This document shows, piece by piece, positions 1 through 5,897 of a DNA stretch of 11,793 nt (within the stretch, counting starts at the first letter, position 1; every line of letters begins with the position of its first letter). The position numbers were made by a program, and so were the translations under genes. The notes below the pieces were generated by a model that saw nothing but the letters and a program-made list of their open reading frames with translations, did not search any database and had not been told where the DNA came from. The stretch is from Aquificota bacterium (GTDB lineage: Bacteria; Aquificota; Aquificia; Aquificales; Hydrogenothermaceae): positions 1 through 11,793 of the forward strand of contig JAADDZ010000002.1 in NCBI GenBank assembly GCA_013153635.1. Direction: 5' to 3'.

Positions 1-91
1 GGTCTAGGACTTCTTTTGTTTTGTCTATGTAGATGTAGTTTCCTTCTATTATGTCTTTGAATGTTTGTATTCCTATTGGTAGTTTTTTCAT
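1..91 (-). CDS. AAA-ATPase-like / PD-(D/E)XK nuclease-family protein, N-terminal fragment (runs off left edge)
   Basis: Reading leftwards from an ATG at 91-89, 30 codons are open to the window edge. The peptide starts MKKLPIGIQTF and continues with a GNYIYIDKT segment. This is the characteristic opening of the AAA-ATPase-like family (PF09820), in which the short IGIQ-F-x-x-I and Y-hydrophobic-DKT motifs precede the P-loop; a PD-(D/E)XK nuclease-like domain (PF08011) usually follows at the C-terminus. Neither the P-loop nor the nuclease domain lies inside the window, so the assignment rests on the N-terminal motif alone. An AGGA sequence lies about 10 bases upstream of the start on the minus strand. 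The biological role of the family is not settled. The gene diverges from hisD, with 74 bases between the two starts. Whether the gene is intact beyond the edge cannot be seen. Confidence 0.72.
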   Translation of the reverse strand, partial: MKKLPIGIQTFKDIIEGNYIYIDKTKEVLD

Positions 92-165
92 GGATTATTT
101 TTCCTTTGGCTTTTCAGTTTACTATATAATTATATTATCTTTAAGCTAAATAAAGGGTTTTAAAT
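92..165. promoter_or_regulatory. Divergent intergenic region with candidate -10 boxes on both strands
   Basis: The 74 bases between the minus-strand fragment and hisD are almost entirely A/T. A perfect TATAAT lies at 125-130 on the plus strand, and an overlapping perfect TATAAT is read on the minus strand at 134-129. Neither has a good -35 hexamer at 16-18 bases, so in a region this AT-rich either could be chance. AAAGGG at 152-157, 8 bases before the hisD ATG, is a fair ribosome binding site. I see no operator-like repeat or leader-peptide attenuator. Confidence 0.3.
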
Positions 166-1446
166 ATGAAAATAGTAAATTTGAGAAATAGAACTTTTGA
201 AAGTAGTGAAGAGCTAAAGACGTTAATCAAAAGAGGAGAGATAGAGACAGATAAATATGAAGATATAGTAAAAGAGATACTAAAAGAAGTCAAAGAAAAA
301 GGTGATGAAGCTGTTATCTTTTATACAGAAAAATTTGACAAAATAAAGTTAACAGAACAAGAGCTAGAAATACCCTTTAAAGAGCTAGAAAAAGCCTATG
401 AAGAGATAGAAGATGAACTTAAATGGTCTTTAGAAGTAGCTATAGAGAGAGTTAGAGAATTTCATGAAGCTCAAAAAGAAAACTCATACTTTAAGGAAGA
501 AGAAGGAATAATAATAGGACAAAAAGTTAGACCACTAGAAAGAGTTGGCTTATATGTTCCCGGCGGAAAAGCATCATACCCTTCCACAGTTATAATGAAC
601 GCTATTCCAGCTCAAGTAGCTGGAGTAAAAGATATTGTTATGGTATCCCCAAATCCAAATAGATATACCCTTGCTACAGCTTTTCTATGTGGAATAGAAA
701 CCGTGTACAGAATAGGTGGGGCGCAAGCGATAGGAGCCTTAGCGTATGGAACAAAAACCATAAAAAAAGTAGACAAAATCGTTGGTCCCGGAAACATATA
801 TGTAGCCCTTGCAAAGAAAAACGTCTACGGACATGTAGATATAGATTCTATAGCAGGACCTTCAGAGATTCTTGTAATTGCAGATGAAACAGCAAATCCA
901 GAATGGGTTGCATCTGATTTGTTATCTCAAGCGGAGCATGACGAACTAGCCGCATCTATACTTGTTACTGATTCAGAATATATAGCTTACAAAGTAAAAG
1001 AGGTACTCTACGAGCAATTCTTAAAAAACCTCTCTAGAGAGAGTATAGCAAGGAGTTCCTTAGACAACTATGGATATGCGTTTATCGTTGAAGACATTAG
1101 TAGAGCCTGTGAGCTTGCTAATAAAGTAGCTCCAGAACATCTTGAGATTATTACAAAACAACCTTTTGACTATCTTCCAAATATAAAAAATGCCGGAGCT
1201 ATATTTTTAGGAGAGTATGCCACAGAACCCTTAGGAGATTACATACTAGGACCTAACCATGTTTTACCTACAGGGGGAGCGGCAAGATTTTCCTCACCTC
1301 TTGGGGTGTATGACTTTATTAAAAGAAGTTCTGTAATCTATGTAAACAAAGACGGTTTCGAGAAAGTATCAAGACATGCCAAAAATATAGCTCAAGCTGA
1401 AGGTCTAGAAGCACATAAACTCTCTGTAGAGATAAGAGAAAAATAA
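166..1446 (+). CDS. hisD: Histidinol dehydrogenase
   Basis: HisD oxidises L-histidinol to L-histidine in two NAD-dependent steps, the last reactions of histidine biosynthesis; it is a cytosolic zinc-dependent homodimer. The 426-residue length matches the family. Conserved blocks appear in order: VPGGKASYPSTV (131-142), GPGNIYVA (207-214), IAGPSEI (229-235), SQAEHDE (254-260), APEHLEI (322-328) and LGDYILGPNHVLPT (356-369). By alignment with the E. coli enzyme, the zinc ligands are Gln255, His258, Asp358 and His417, and the catalytic pair is Glu324-His325. All six are present. The ATG at 166 has AAAGGG 8 bases upstream. The gene stands alone rather than in a his operon: its upstream neighbour diverges and the next gene seems to have its own promoter. 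The enzyme should be complete and active. Confidence 0.97.
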   Translation: MKIVNLRNRTFESSEELKTLIKRGEIETDKYEDIVKEILKEVKEKGDEAVIFYTEKFDKIKLTEQELEIPFKELEKAYEEIEDELKWSLEVAIERVREFHEAQKENSYFKEEEGIIIGQKVRPLERVGLYVPGGKASYPSTVIMNAIPAQVAGVKDIVMVSPNPNRYTLATAFLCGIETVYRIGGAQAIGALAYGTKTIKKVDKIVGPGNIYVALAKKNVYGHVDIDSIAGPSEILVIADETANPEWVASDLLSQAEHDELAASILVTDSEYIAYKVKEVLYEQFLKNLSRESIARSSLDNYGYAFIVEDISRACELANKVAPEHLEIITKQPFDYLPNIKNAGAIFLGEYATEPLGDYILGPNHVLPTGGAARFSSPLGVYDFIKRSSVIYVNKDGFEKVSRHAKNIAQAEGLEAHKLSVEIREK

Positions 1447-1463
1447 ACCTTTTGGCAAATTTT

Positions 1464-1492
1464 TTGATTACTTAGTTATTTTGGTGTAAGAT
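1464..1492 (+). promoter_or_regulatory. Candidate housekeeping-sigma promoter for the DUF507 gene
   Basis: TTGATT at 1464-1469 and TAAGAT at 1487-1492 are separated by exactly 17 bases, and TG immediately precedes the -10 hexamer. Transcription would start near 1499, giving a leader of about 22 bases with a strong GGAGGT ribosome binding site at 1510-1515. This is the best promoter-like match in the window. It suggests that the DUF507 gene is transcribed separately from hisD. Confidence 0.5.
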
Positions 1493-1520
1493 ATGAAAGA
1501 TTAAAAGCTGGAGGTGTTTA

Positions 1521-2069
1521 ATGAAACTACCAGCCAAGCTGGTGGAAAGAACAGTTGAGAGAATAGTAAAAGAGTTAGTAGAAAAAGAAATACTAATAGT
1601 TGACGACACTCAAAAATTCAAGCAAGACATCATGGAAATCATATTAAATGCAATAAAAGAAGAAAAAGAGTTAGAAGAAGAAGCAGAAAAGCTCGTAGAA
1701 GAACATCTACATCTTGTAAAAGACGAAGATATAGGATACAGAACAGCAGTAAGAAAAGTAAAAGAAAGACTTGCAGAAGAGAGAAATATCCACCTAGACC
1801 CTGTAGAAAGAATGAATCAGGTAGCACACAGAATAAAAAAATACATAGAAACTGAAACATCTGTAGATTACACAGAGCACCCTAATAAAATAAGAAGAAG
1901 AATCTTTGAGATTCTAAAAGATATAGTAAGAGAAGAAAAAGAGATAGATAGAGAAGTTAGACAGAGAATAAAATCCTATTCTAGGAAAATCGTTGAAGGA
2001 ACTCCAGAATGGAGAATCCTGTATCAGAGAATATATGAAGATGCCTTAAAAAAAAGAGGTCTTATGTAA
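1521..2069 (+). CDS. DUF507 family protein (two tandem DUF507 units)
   Basis: This is a 182-residue, highly charged, mostly helical protein of the DUF507 family (PF04368), whose function is unknown. Many family members are about 90 residues long; this one is twice that because it holds two copies of the unit. Residues about 5-92 align with about 96-182 at an offset of 90-91. Matching landmarks include IKEEKELEEE (45-54) with VREEKEIDRE (136-145), and the C-terminal helix starting YRTAVRKV (73-80) with the one starting WRILYQRI (164-171). There is no signal peptide or membrane segment, so the protein is probably cytosolic. The ATG at 1521 has a strong GGAGGT site 5 bases upstream and a candidate promoter before that. 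The gene appears to be a single-gene transcript, since the next gene is 111 bases away. I can propose no function; helical oligomerisation or nucleic-acid binding is speculation. Confidence 0.88.
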   Translation: MKLPAKLVERTVERIVKELVEKEILIVDDTQKFKQDIMEIILNAIKEEKELEEEAEKLVEEHLHLVKDEDIGYRTAVRKVKERLAEERNIHLDPVERMNQVAHRIKKYIETETSVDYTEHPNKIRRRIFEILKDIVREEKEIDREVRQRIKSYSRKIVEGTPEWRILYQRIYEDALKKRGLM

Positions 2070-2180
2070 AACCATCTAAAATCATAAAATCCTTTTTAAA
2101 ACCTACATAAAATTTTTAAAATTATCTACGACAAAATTTTCGTTTGGTTGAAGTATAAAAAGAAATTTTAGGAGAAAACT
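2070..2180. other. AT-rich spacer between the DUF507 and receiver-like genes
   Basis: These 111 bases hold no gene. There is no GC-containing hairpin followed by a T-run, so I cannot call a terminator. ACGACAAAATTTTCGT (2128-2143) is an imperfect 16-base palindrome with 6 of 8 pairs matching. TATAAA at 2154-2159 could be a -10 box but lacks a fair -35. AGGAG at 2170-2174 is the ribosome binding site of the next gene, 6 bases before its ATG. Confidence 0.4.
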
Positions 2181-2525
2181 ATGAAAATACTAATCATAGA
2201 TGAAAATATGATTCTAAGTTCAAAACTTAGGAATCAAGCAAAAGATAAAGGATACGAACCTAAAATTTTATCTTTTGTAAGGCAAGATAGTTATGAAAAG
2301 ATAAAAGGATTTAATCCAGACTACATACTTATAAACCTTGAATCAAAAGCAAATAGTTCTCTTGAGTTGATAGACAAACTAAAGAAAGATAACTTTAAAA
2401 TAATAGGATACTGTGGGCATACAAGAATTGATTTAGCCCAAAAAGCAAAGGACAAAGGAGCTAACTTCATTGCAACAAATAGCTCAATTATTTCTCATTT
2501 TGAAGAGATAATAAAAGGAGTATAA
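2181..2525 (+). CDS. Degenerate (pseudo-)receiver-domain protein
   Basis: This 114-residue stand-alone protein has the layout of a CheY-like receiver. Beta-1 KILIIDEN (2-9) keeps the acidic pair Asp7-Glu8. Beta-3 is PDYILINLE (46-54), beta-4 FKIIGYCGH (72-80), and a GANFIATN segment (93-100) stands where receivers have GA-x-x-hydrophobic-x-x-KP. The phosphoacceptor Asp is replaced by Asn52, the switch Thr/Ser by Cys78, and the conserved Lys by Asn100. It therefore probably cannot be phosphorylated in the usual way, and may act as a phosphorylation-independent binding module. No output domain or histidine kinase is adjacent. It starts a tightly packed set: its stop is 5 bases before the Nudix gene, and its last codons carry that gene's ribosome binding site. 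The fold assignment rests on pattern only; another small Rossmann-like protein is possible. Confidence 0.7.
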   Translation: MKILIIDENMILSSKLRNQAKDKGYEPKILSFVRQDSYEKIKGFNPDYILINLESKANSSLELIDKLKKDNFKIIGYCGHTRIDLAQKAKDKGANFIATNSSIISHFEEIIKGV

Positions 2526-2530
2526 GGAAA

Positions 2531-3013
2531 GTGGGGAAAAATAAAAGATGGACAGAACCACATATTTTTAAATTTATAATCCAGAATACACCCTTAGTAG
2601 CTATAGACCTAATCGTAAAAGACAAGGAAGGGAAGATTTTACTTGGCAAAAGGAAAAACAGACCTGCAAAAAATTTCTATTTTGTTCCCGGGGGAAGAAT
2701 ATTCAAAAATGAAAGACTAGATGAAGCTTTTGAAAGTATAACTGAAAATGAACTTGGAATACCTTTAAAAAGACAAAACGCCAAATTTTTAGGAGTTTAC
2801 GAACATATATATCCGGACAACTTCTTTGGCAATGAATTTGGTACGCATTACATAGTCTTAGCACACATCATTGAAATAGATTTTGAACTTCCCCTTCCAA
2901 AAGACCAGCATGAAGATTACATATGGTTAACTCCTACCCAGATTCTAAAAAGAGAAGACATACACGAATACACAAAAAACTATTTTCGAGGAAATTTAGA
3001 TGAGCTTAAATAA
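2531..3013 (+). CDS. gmm: GDP-mannose mannosyl hydrolase-like Nudix protein
   Basis: This 160-residue Nudix protein resembles E. coli GDP-mannose mannosyl hydrolase (Gmm/NudD), which hydrolyses GDP-sugars to GDP and sugar by attack at C1, unlike ordinary Nudix pyrophosphatases. Family landmarks are NTPLVAIDLIV (19-29), LLGKRKNRPA (37-46), FVPGGRIFKNE (51-61), GVYEHIYPDNFFG (88-100), GTHYIVL (104-110) and DQHEDYIWL (125-133). As in Gmm the Nudix box is non-canonical: Glu61 and Glu74 are present, but Ile70 and Asn73 stand where the usual box has Glu, and Ser69 replaces its Arg. Arg41, Arg56 and His127 match the two catalytic arginines and general base reported for the E. coli enzyme. The start is GTG at 2531, supported by AAAAGGAG (2514-2521), which overlaps the upstream stop. 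No sugar-nucleotide genes are nearby, so the physiological substrate is uncertain. Confidence 0.85.
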   Translation: MGKNKRWTEPHIFKFIIQNTPLVAIDLIVKDKEGKILLGKRKNRPAKNFYFVPGGRIFKNERLDEAFESITENELGIPLKRQNAKFLGVYEHIYPDNFFGNEFGTHYIVLAHIIEIDFELPLPKDQHEDYIWLTPTQILKREDIHEYTKNYFRGNLDELK

Positions 3014-3356
3014 AAAACTTCTAAGTTTAGACATATCCCTAAAAGAGCTAAAACAGACCAAAGATATTAACAATTTAGAAACAAAGATAATACAAAACTT
3101 AGAAATACTCACTGATACCATAAATTCCTTTTTACAAGAATGGGAAAGCATGACCCCATGTAATAATACTGTAGAATGTATAGATAGATTTTTCCAAGAA
3201 GGATACCTTCAAGCTACAGACAAAGAAAGTATAAAAAAGATGATAAATTTTATAGATACCAATGACAAAACTAATATATATAGCAATCTACAGGACTACA
3301 TAAATGCTGTTGAAAATATATTCCAAACAATCTATTTTGAATATAGATTCTGTTAA
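3000..3356 (+). CDS. Hypothetical protein, 118 residues, helical
   Basis: I do not recognise this protein. It begins inside the end of the Nudix gene with a 14-base overlap in a different frame. GAGGA at 2988-2992 lies 7 bases before its ATG, so translation is probably coupled. The 118 residues are acidic/polar and predicted mainly helical, with no signal peptide or membrane segment. Visible oddities are three cysteines: Cys54 and Cys60 in a short non-helical stretch around MTPCNN and VECIDRFF, and Cys118 as the very last residue. Two longer hydrophobic-heptad-like helices (about 5-50 and 75-112) flank that stretch, so a small helical bundle is likely. The citrate synthase start follows within 12 bases. 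Overlap at one end and tight spacing at the other make it a real gene in the operon, but its role is unknown. Confidence 0.72.
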   Translation: MSLNKKLLSLDISLKELKQTKDINNLETKIIQNLEILTDTINSFLQEWESMTPCNNTVECIDRFFQEGYLQATDKESIKKMINFIDTNDKTNIYSNLQDYINAVENIFQTIYFEYRFC

Positions 3357-3367
3357 AGAGAAAAGTG

Positions 3368-4498
3368 ATGAATGTTTATGCAGGTCTTACAGGTATTCCT
3401 GTAGTAAAATCTTCAATAAGTTATATAGACGGTCAAAAAGGGATACTCGAATATAGAGGAATTCCTATAGAAGAACTTGTAGAAAATTCAAACTTTTTAG
3501 AAGTATCCTATCTTTTAGTTTTTGGAAAACTTCCTACAAAAAAGGAATATGAGAAATTTGTATCAGATATAAAAGAAAATTTAGAACTAAATCAAGGGAT
3601 AATAAAATTTTTAAAAGATATACCAAAAACTACCTATCCAATGAAAGTATTACAAGGTATCATTCCAATACTATCAGCATTTGACGAGAACAAAGAGGTA
3701 CTCGATGAAAAACACCACTACTCCTCTTTAGTAAATCTTCTTGGGAAAGTACCTACTATAATAGCTAACTGGAAAAAAATTTTAGAAGGTAAAGAGCCTA
3801 TAAATCCAGACAAAACTCTAGACTATGCACAAAACTTCCTTTATATGCTAACTGGAGAAATCCCAGAAAAAGAAATATCACAGATGTTTGATAAAACCTT
3901 GATTCTTCATGCAGAACACACAATAAATGCTTCTACCTTCACAGCTATTGTCGTAGTCTCAACCCTTGCAGACTTCTATTCTGCAGTATCTTCTGCTGTC
4001 GGAGCTTTATCAGGAAAACTTCACGGAGGAGCAAATGAAAAAGTATTTTATATGCTGAATCAGATTAAAGACCTAAACCAGATTGAAGAGTTTATAGTAA
4101 ATAAACTCAATAGAAAAGAGAGGATTATGGGATTTGGTCATAGAATCTATAAAACATACGACCCTAGAGCAAAAATAATAAAAAATTTCTTAACCCGACT
4201 ATCCCAACTAAAAGGAGAATCAGAGTTATACAAAAAAGCTATAAAATTCGAAGAAACCGCCCTAAAATATCTAAAAGATAAGAAAATCTACCCAAATATA
4301 GATTTTTTTACAGCAGTTTTTTACTCGTACCTAAAAATACCGCCACAACTATATACACCTATTTTTGCTATGGGAAGGATACCCGGTTGGTTAGCCCACT
4401 GTAAAGAGTATATAAAAGAAAACAAACTGTTTAGACCTACACAGATATACGATGGAGGGCATAACATTCACTATATCCCATTGGAGAAAAGAGGCTAA
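3368..4498 (+). CDS. gltA: Citrate synthase family protein (probable citrate synthase)
   Basis: Citrate synthase condenses acetyl-CoA with oxaloacetate to give citrate and CoA. Residue numbers here count from the GTG at 3365. I prefer the ATG at 3368 because AAAGAG (3355-3360) is then 7 bases away rather than 4; that gives 376 residues, typical of the short Gram-positive/thermophile type. The catalytic triad is intact: His220 in GKLHGGANEK, His259 in GFGHRIYKTYDPRA, and Asp313 in PNIDFFTA. The conserved LHAEHTINAST block (181-191), GRIPGWLAH (337-345) and FRPTQIYDGG (356-365) are also present. A 2-methylcitrate synthase cannot be excluded from sequence, but no propionate-degradation gene is near. 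Citryl-CoA lyase is less likely because it is normally shorter. The gene ends the forward operon 3 bases from the stop of the convergent thyX gene. Confidence 0.92.
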   Translation: MNVYAGLTGIPVVKSSISYIDGQKGILEYRGIPIEELVENSNFLEVSYLLVFGKLPTKKEYEKFVSDIKENLELNQGIIKFLKDIPKTTYPMKVLQGIIPILSAFDENKEVLDEKHHYSSLVNLLGKVPTIIANWKKILEGKEPINPDKTLDYAQNFLYMLTGEIPEKEISQMFDKTLILHAEHTINASTFTAIVVVSTLADFYSAVSSAVGALSGKLHGGANEKVFYMLNQIKDLNQIEEFIVNKLNRKERIMGFGHRIYKTYDPRAKIIKNFLTRLSQLKGESELYKKAIKFEETALKYLKDKKIYPNIDFFTAVFYSYLKIPPQLYTPIFAMGRIPGWLAHCKEYIKENKLFRPTQIYDGGHNIHYIPLEKRG

Positions 4499-4517
4499 TA
4501 ACTAGTAAACAGTTATT
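4497..4517. repeat. Inverted repeat across the convergent gltA/thyX stop codons
   Basis: AATAACT (4497-4503) and AGTTATT (4511-4517) are perfect 7-base inverted arms around a 7-base loop. They overlap both stop codons (TAA at 4496-4498 on plus, TAG at 4504-4502 on minus). Only one G/C pair is in the stem, and no strong T-run follows on either strand. It could be a weak bidirectional hairpin terminator or chance in AT-rich DNA. Confidence 0.3.
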
Positions 4518-5596
4518 CCCTGTTCCTCTAAAAGCTCTTTCATCTGAAAAGCAATATCCCTTATTTCCCATTGGGCATGAGGGTCTGTTCTTTTTATTAT
4601 AAAATCTATAATCCAATTTAAAGTAGAAGATACTACTATAGTGGTTTTTCTACCGTGAGGTAAGATAAATCTACCATCTTCCCTTTTTACTTTTCCCACA
4701 TAAACAGAAAACTCGTATACAACATCACAAAACTCATCAGTAGCTAAAAACAGCTCTTGTAGAGATAGGTTATCTTTTTTTGAAAATCTTTCCAAAAAGT
4801 CATCTATCCTCTTTAAAGCATTAGTTTTTAGACTTTCTTTTATTTGAGTCTTCTCTATATACTTCTTCAAAGAAGCTATAATCTTTAACATATCGCTAAC
4901 TTCGTCCATAGGCAAAGAGGTATCACTCTCTTTTACTGATGGAGGAATTATTATTTTATTTTCATCTTCTTTTACATACCTTTGACTTCTTTGAGAAAAA
5001 TTCAATGTAGTATGCCTTACTAATTGATGAGTCATAACTCTTGAAACATCATCTATATAAAAAACCGCATAACCGTCATACTCTTCTAAAAGTCCTACAA
5101 GGGTTACATTTCGTTTTTTTCCTAGAGGTTCTACTGGAACATCATACTGGGTCATTTTTTCAAATGTTTCAAAATATTTTTTCTCATCTATAGATAAGAG
5201 TTCTTCAAGATAGTGTCTCAAGGATATTCCAATAACTGTAGGTTTCTTAGGATTATAATGAACCTTAAAATATAAAGATGCTATTTTCATAGCTAATATT
5301 TGAGCTTTTACAACATGAGGTAAGGATAGATATTCTGGTTCAAGATGACTATTGATTTTTTCTTCTGATAGTTCTATCAAATCTTTATATGCAAACGAAT
5401 GGGCAAACACACTAAAATGCTTATAGTTACCTAATTTTGATAAGAATTTAGCTCTTTCACTTTTACTTATCACTCTTGGGTCTGCTAGTAAAGTATTTAA
5501 GTCTCCCCCACTATAACAAGTCCTAGCACCAAGCGCGGTAAACGGTATACTTTTTTTAAAATCTTCTAGGGAAAAAATATCTGTAACAAGTCCCAT
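4502..5596 (-). CDS. thyX: ThyX-family flavin-dependent thymidylate synthase, long divergent form
   Basis: ThyX makes dTMP from dUMP using FAD, NADPH and methylene-tetrahydrofolate. Family features here are ARTCYSGG (24-31), HFSVFAHSFAY (60-70), VSRVMTHQLVRH (184-195), SFSQxSxRY-like NFSQRSQRY (199-207), REDGRFILP (305-313) and RTDPHAQWEIR (336-346). The length is 364 residues against about 220-250 for typical ThyX. About 105 extra residues (roughly 73-175) are inserted between the HFSVFAHS strand and VSR-x-x-x-HQ. Several conserved positions differ: the RHR-x7-S motif reads RHT (Thr196), the Glu of the usual S-x-x-EH motif is Ala65, and the N-x-R motif reads NWI (327-329). Ser204, Arg206, Arg309 and Arg336 are kept. 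The start lies 9 bases after the HU-type gene stop, with a weak AAGAGATG site. It is the last gene of the ileS operon. Family membership is firm; full enzyme activity is likely but not certain. Confidence 0.87.
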   Translation of the reverse strand: MGLVTDIFSLEDFKKSIPFTALGARTCYSGGDLNTLLADPRVISKSERAKFLSKLGNYKHFSVFAHSFAYKDLIELSEEKINSHLEPEYLSLPHVVKAQILAMKIASLYFKVHYNPKKPTVIGISLRHYLEELLSIDEKKYFETFEKMTQYDVPVEPLGKKRNVTLVGLLEEYDGYAVFYIDDVSRVMTHQLVRHTTLNFSQRSQRYVKEDENKIIIPPSVKESDTSLPMDEVSDMLKIIASLKKYIEKTQIKESLKTNALKRIDDFLERFSKKDNLSLQELFLATDEFCDVVYEFSVYVGKVKREDGRFILPHGRKTTIVVSSTLNWIIDFIIKRTDPHAQWEIRDIAFQMKELLEEQGITVY

Positions 5597-5605
5597 TCAC
5601 ATCTC

Positions 5606-5896
5606 TTATACTTTAACTTTTTTAAATAAGATTCTCTTTAGTTTCTTTCCCATCTTAAATTGAACCACTTTTTTATTTTTCAACGTTATCGTTTCACCTG
5701 TTTTTGGATTTCTTGCTTTTTCGGCTTTCCTTTCTTTTACCTTAAAAGAGCCAAGTCCTCTGATTTCTATTCTTTCCCCTTTAGCAAGGGCATCAATCAT
5801 CGCATCGAAGGTTCCGTTTAGAACTTTTGCTATTTCTGATTTAGAGTATTCTGGGAACTTTTCATAAAGTCTGTTTAAAAGGTCTGATTTCTTCAT
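5606..5896 (-). CDS. HU/IHF-type nucleoid-associated DNA-binding protein
   Basis: This 96-residue protein has the standard HU/IHF fold (PF00216). Two N-terminal helices (about 3-40) carry the dimer core, RIEIRGLGSFKVKER (42-56) is the beta hinge, and ARNPKTGETI (61-70) forms the tip of the DNA-intercalating arm with Pro64. It ends with a basic helix, KMGKKLKRILFKKVKV. Such dimers bend and compact DNA and assist replication, recombination and transcription. Sequence alone does not separate HU from IHF-beta; the RNPKTGE arm occurs in both. The ATG at 5896 starts 1 base after the ileS stop, and AGGGGGA in the last ileS codons acts as its ribosome binding site, so translation is coupled to ileS. 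It is followed closely by thyX. Confidence 0.95.
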   Translation of the reverse strand: MKKSDLLNRLYEKFPEYSKSEIAKVLNGTFDAMIDALAKGERIEIRGLGSFKVKERKAEKARNPKTGETITLKNKKVVQFKMGKKLKRILFKKVKV

Positions 5897-5897
5897 T

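Noticed and set aside
1452-1470. Sigma-54-like promoter (TTGGCA followed by TTTTGAT) upstream of the DUF507 gene
   Set aside because: The GG at 1454-1455 is fine, but the nearly invariant GC of the -12 element is GA here. A better housekeeping match (TTGATT-17-TAAGAT) overlaps it.
1447-1470. Intrinsic terminator after hisD (CCTTTTGG then a T-run)
   Set aside because: The potential stem is only two to four pairs with an impossible or very small loop, so there is no real hairpin before the T-run.
1639-1860. 73-residue open frame on the minus strand inside the DUF507 gene
   Set aside because: It lies wholly opposite a well-supported gene. Its Leu/Phe-rich composition is what the complement of Lys/Glu-rich codons produces.
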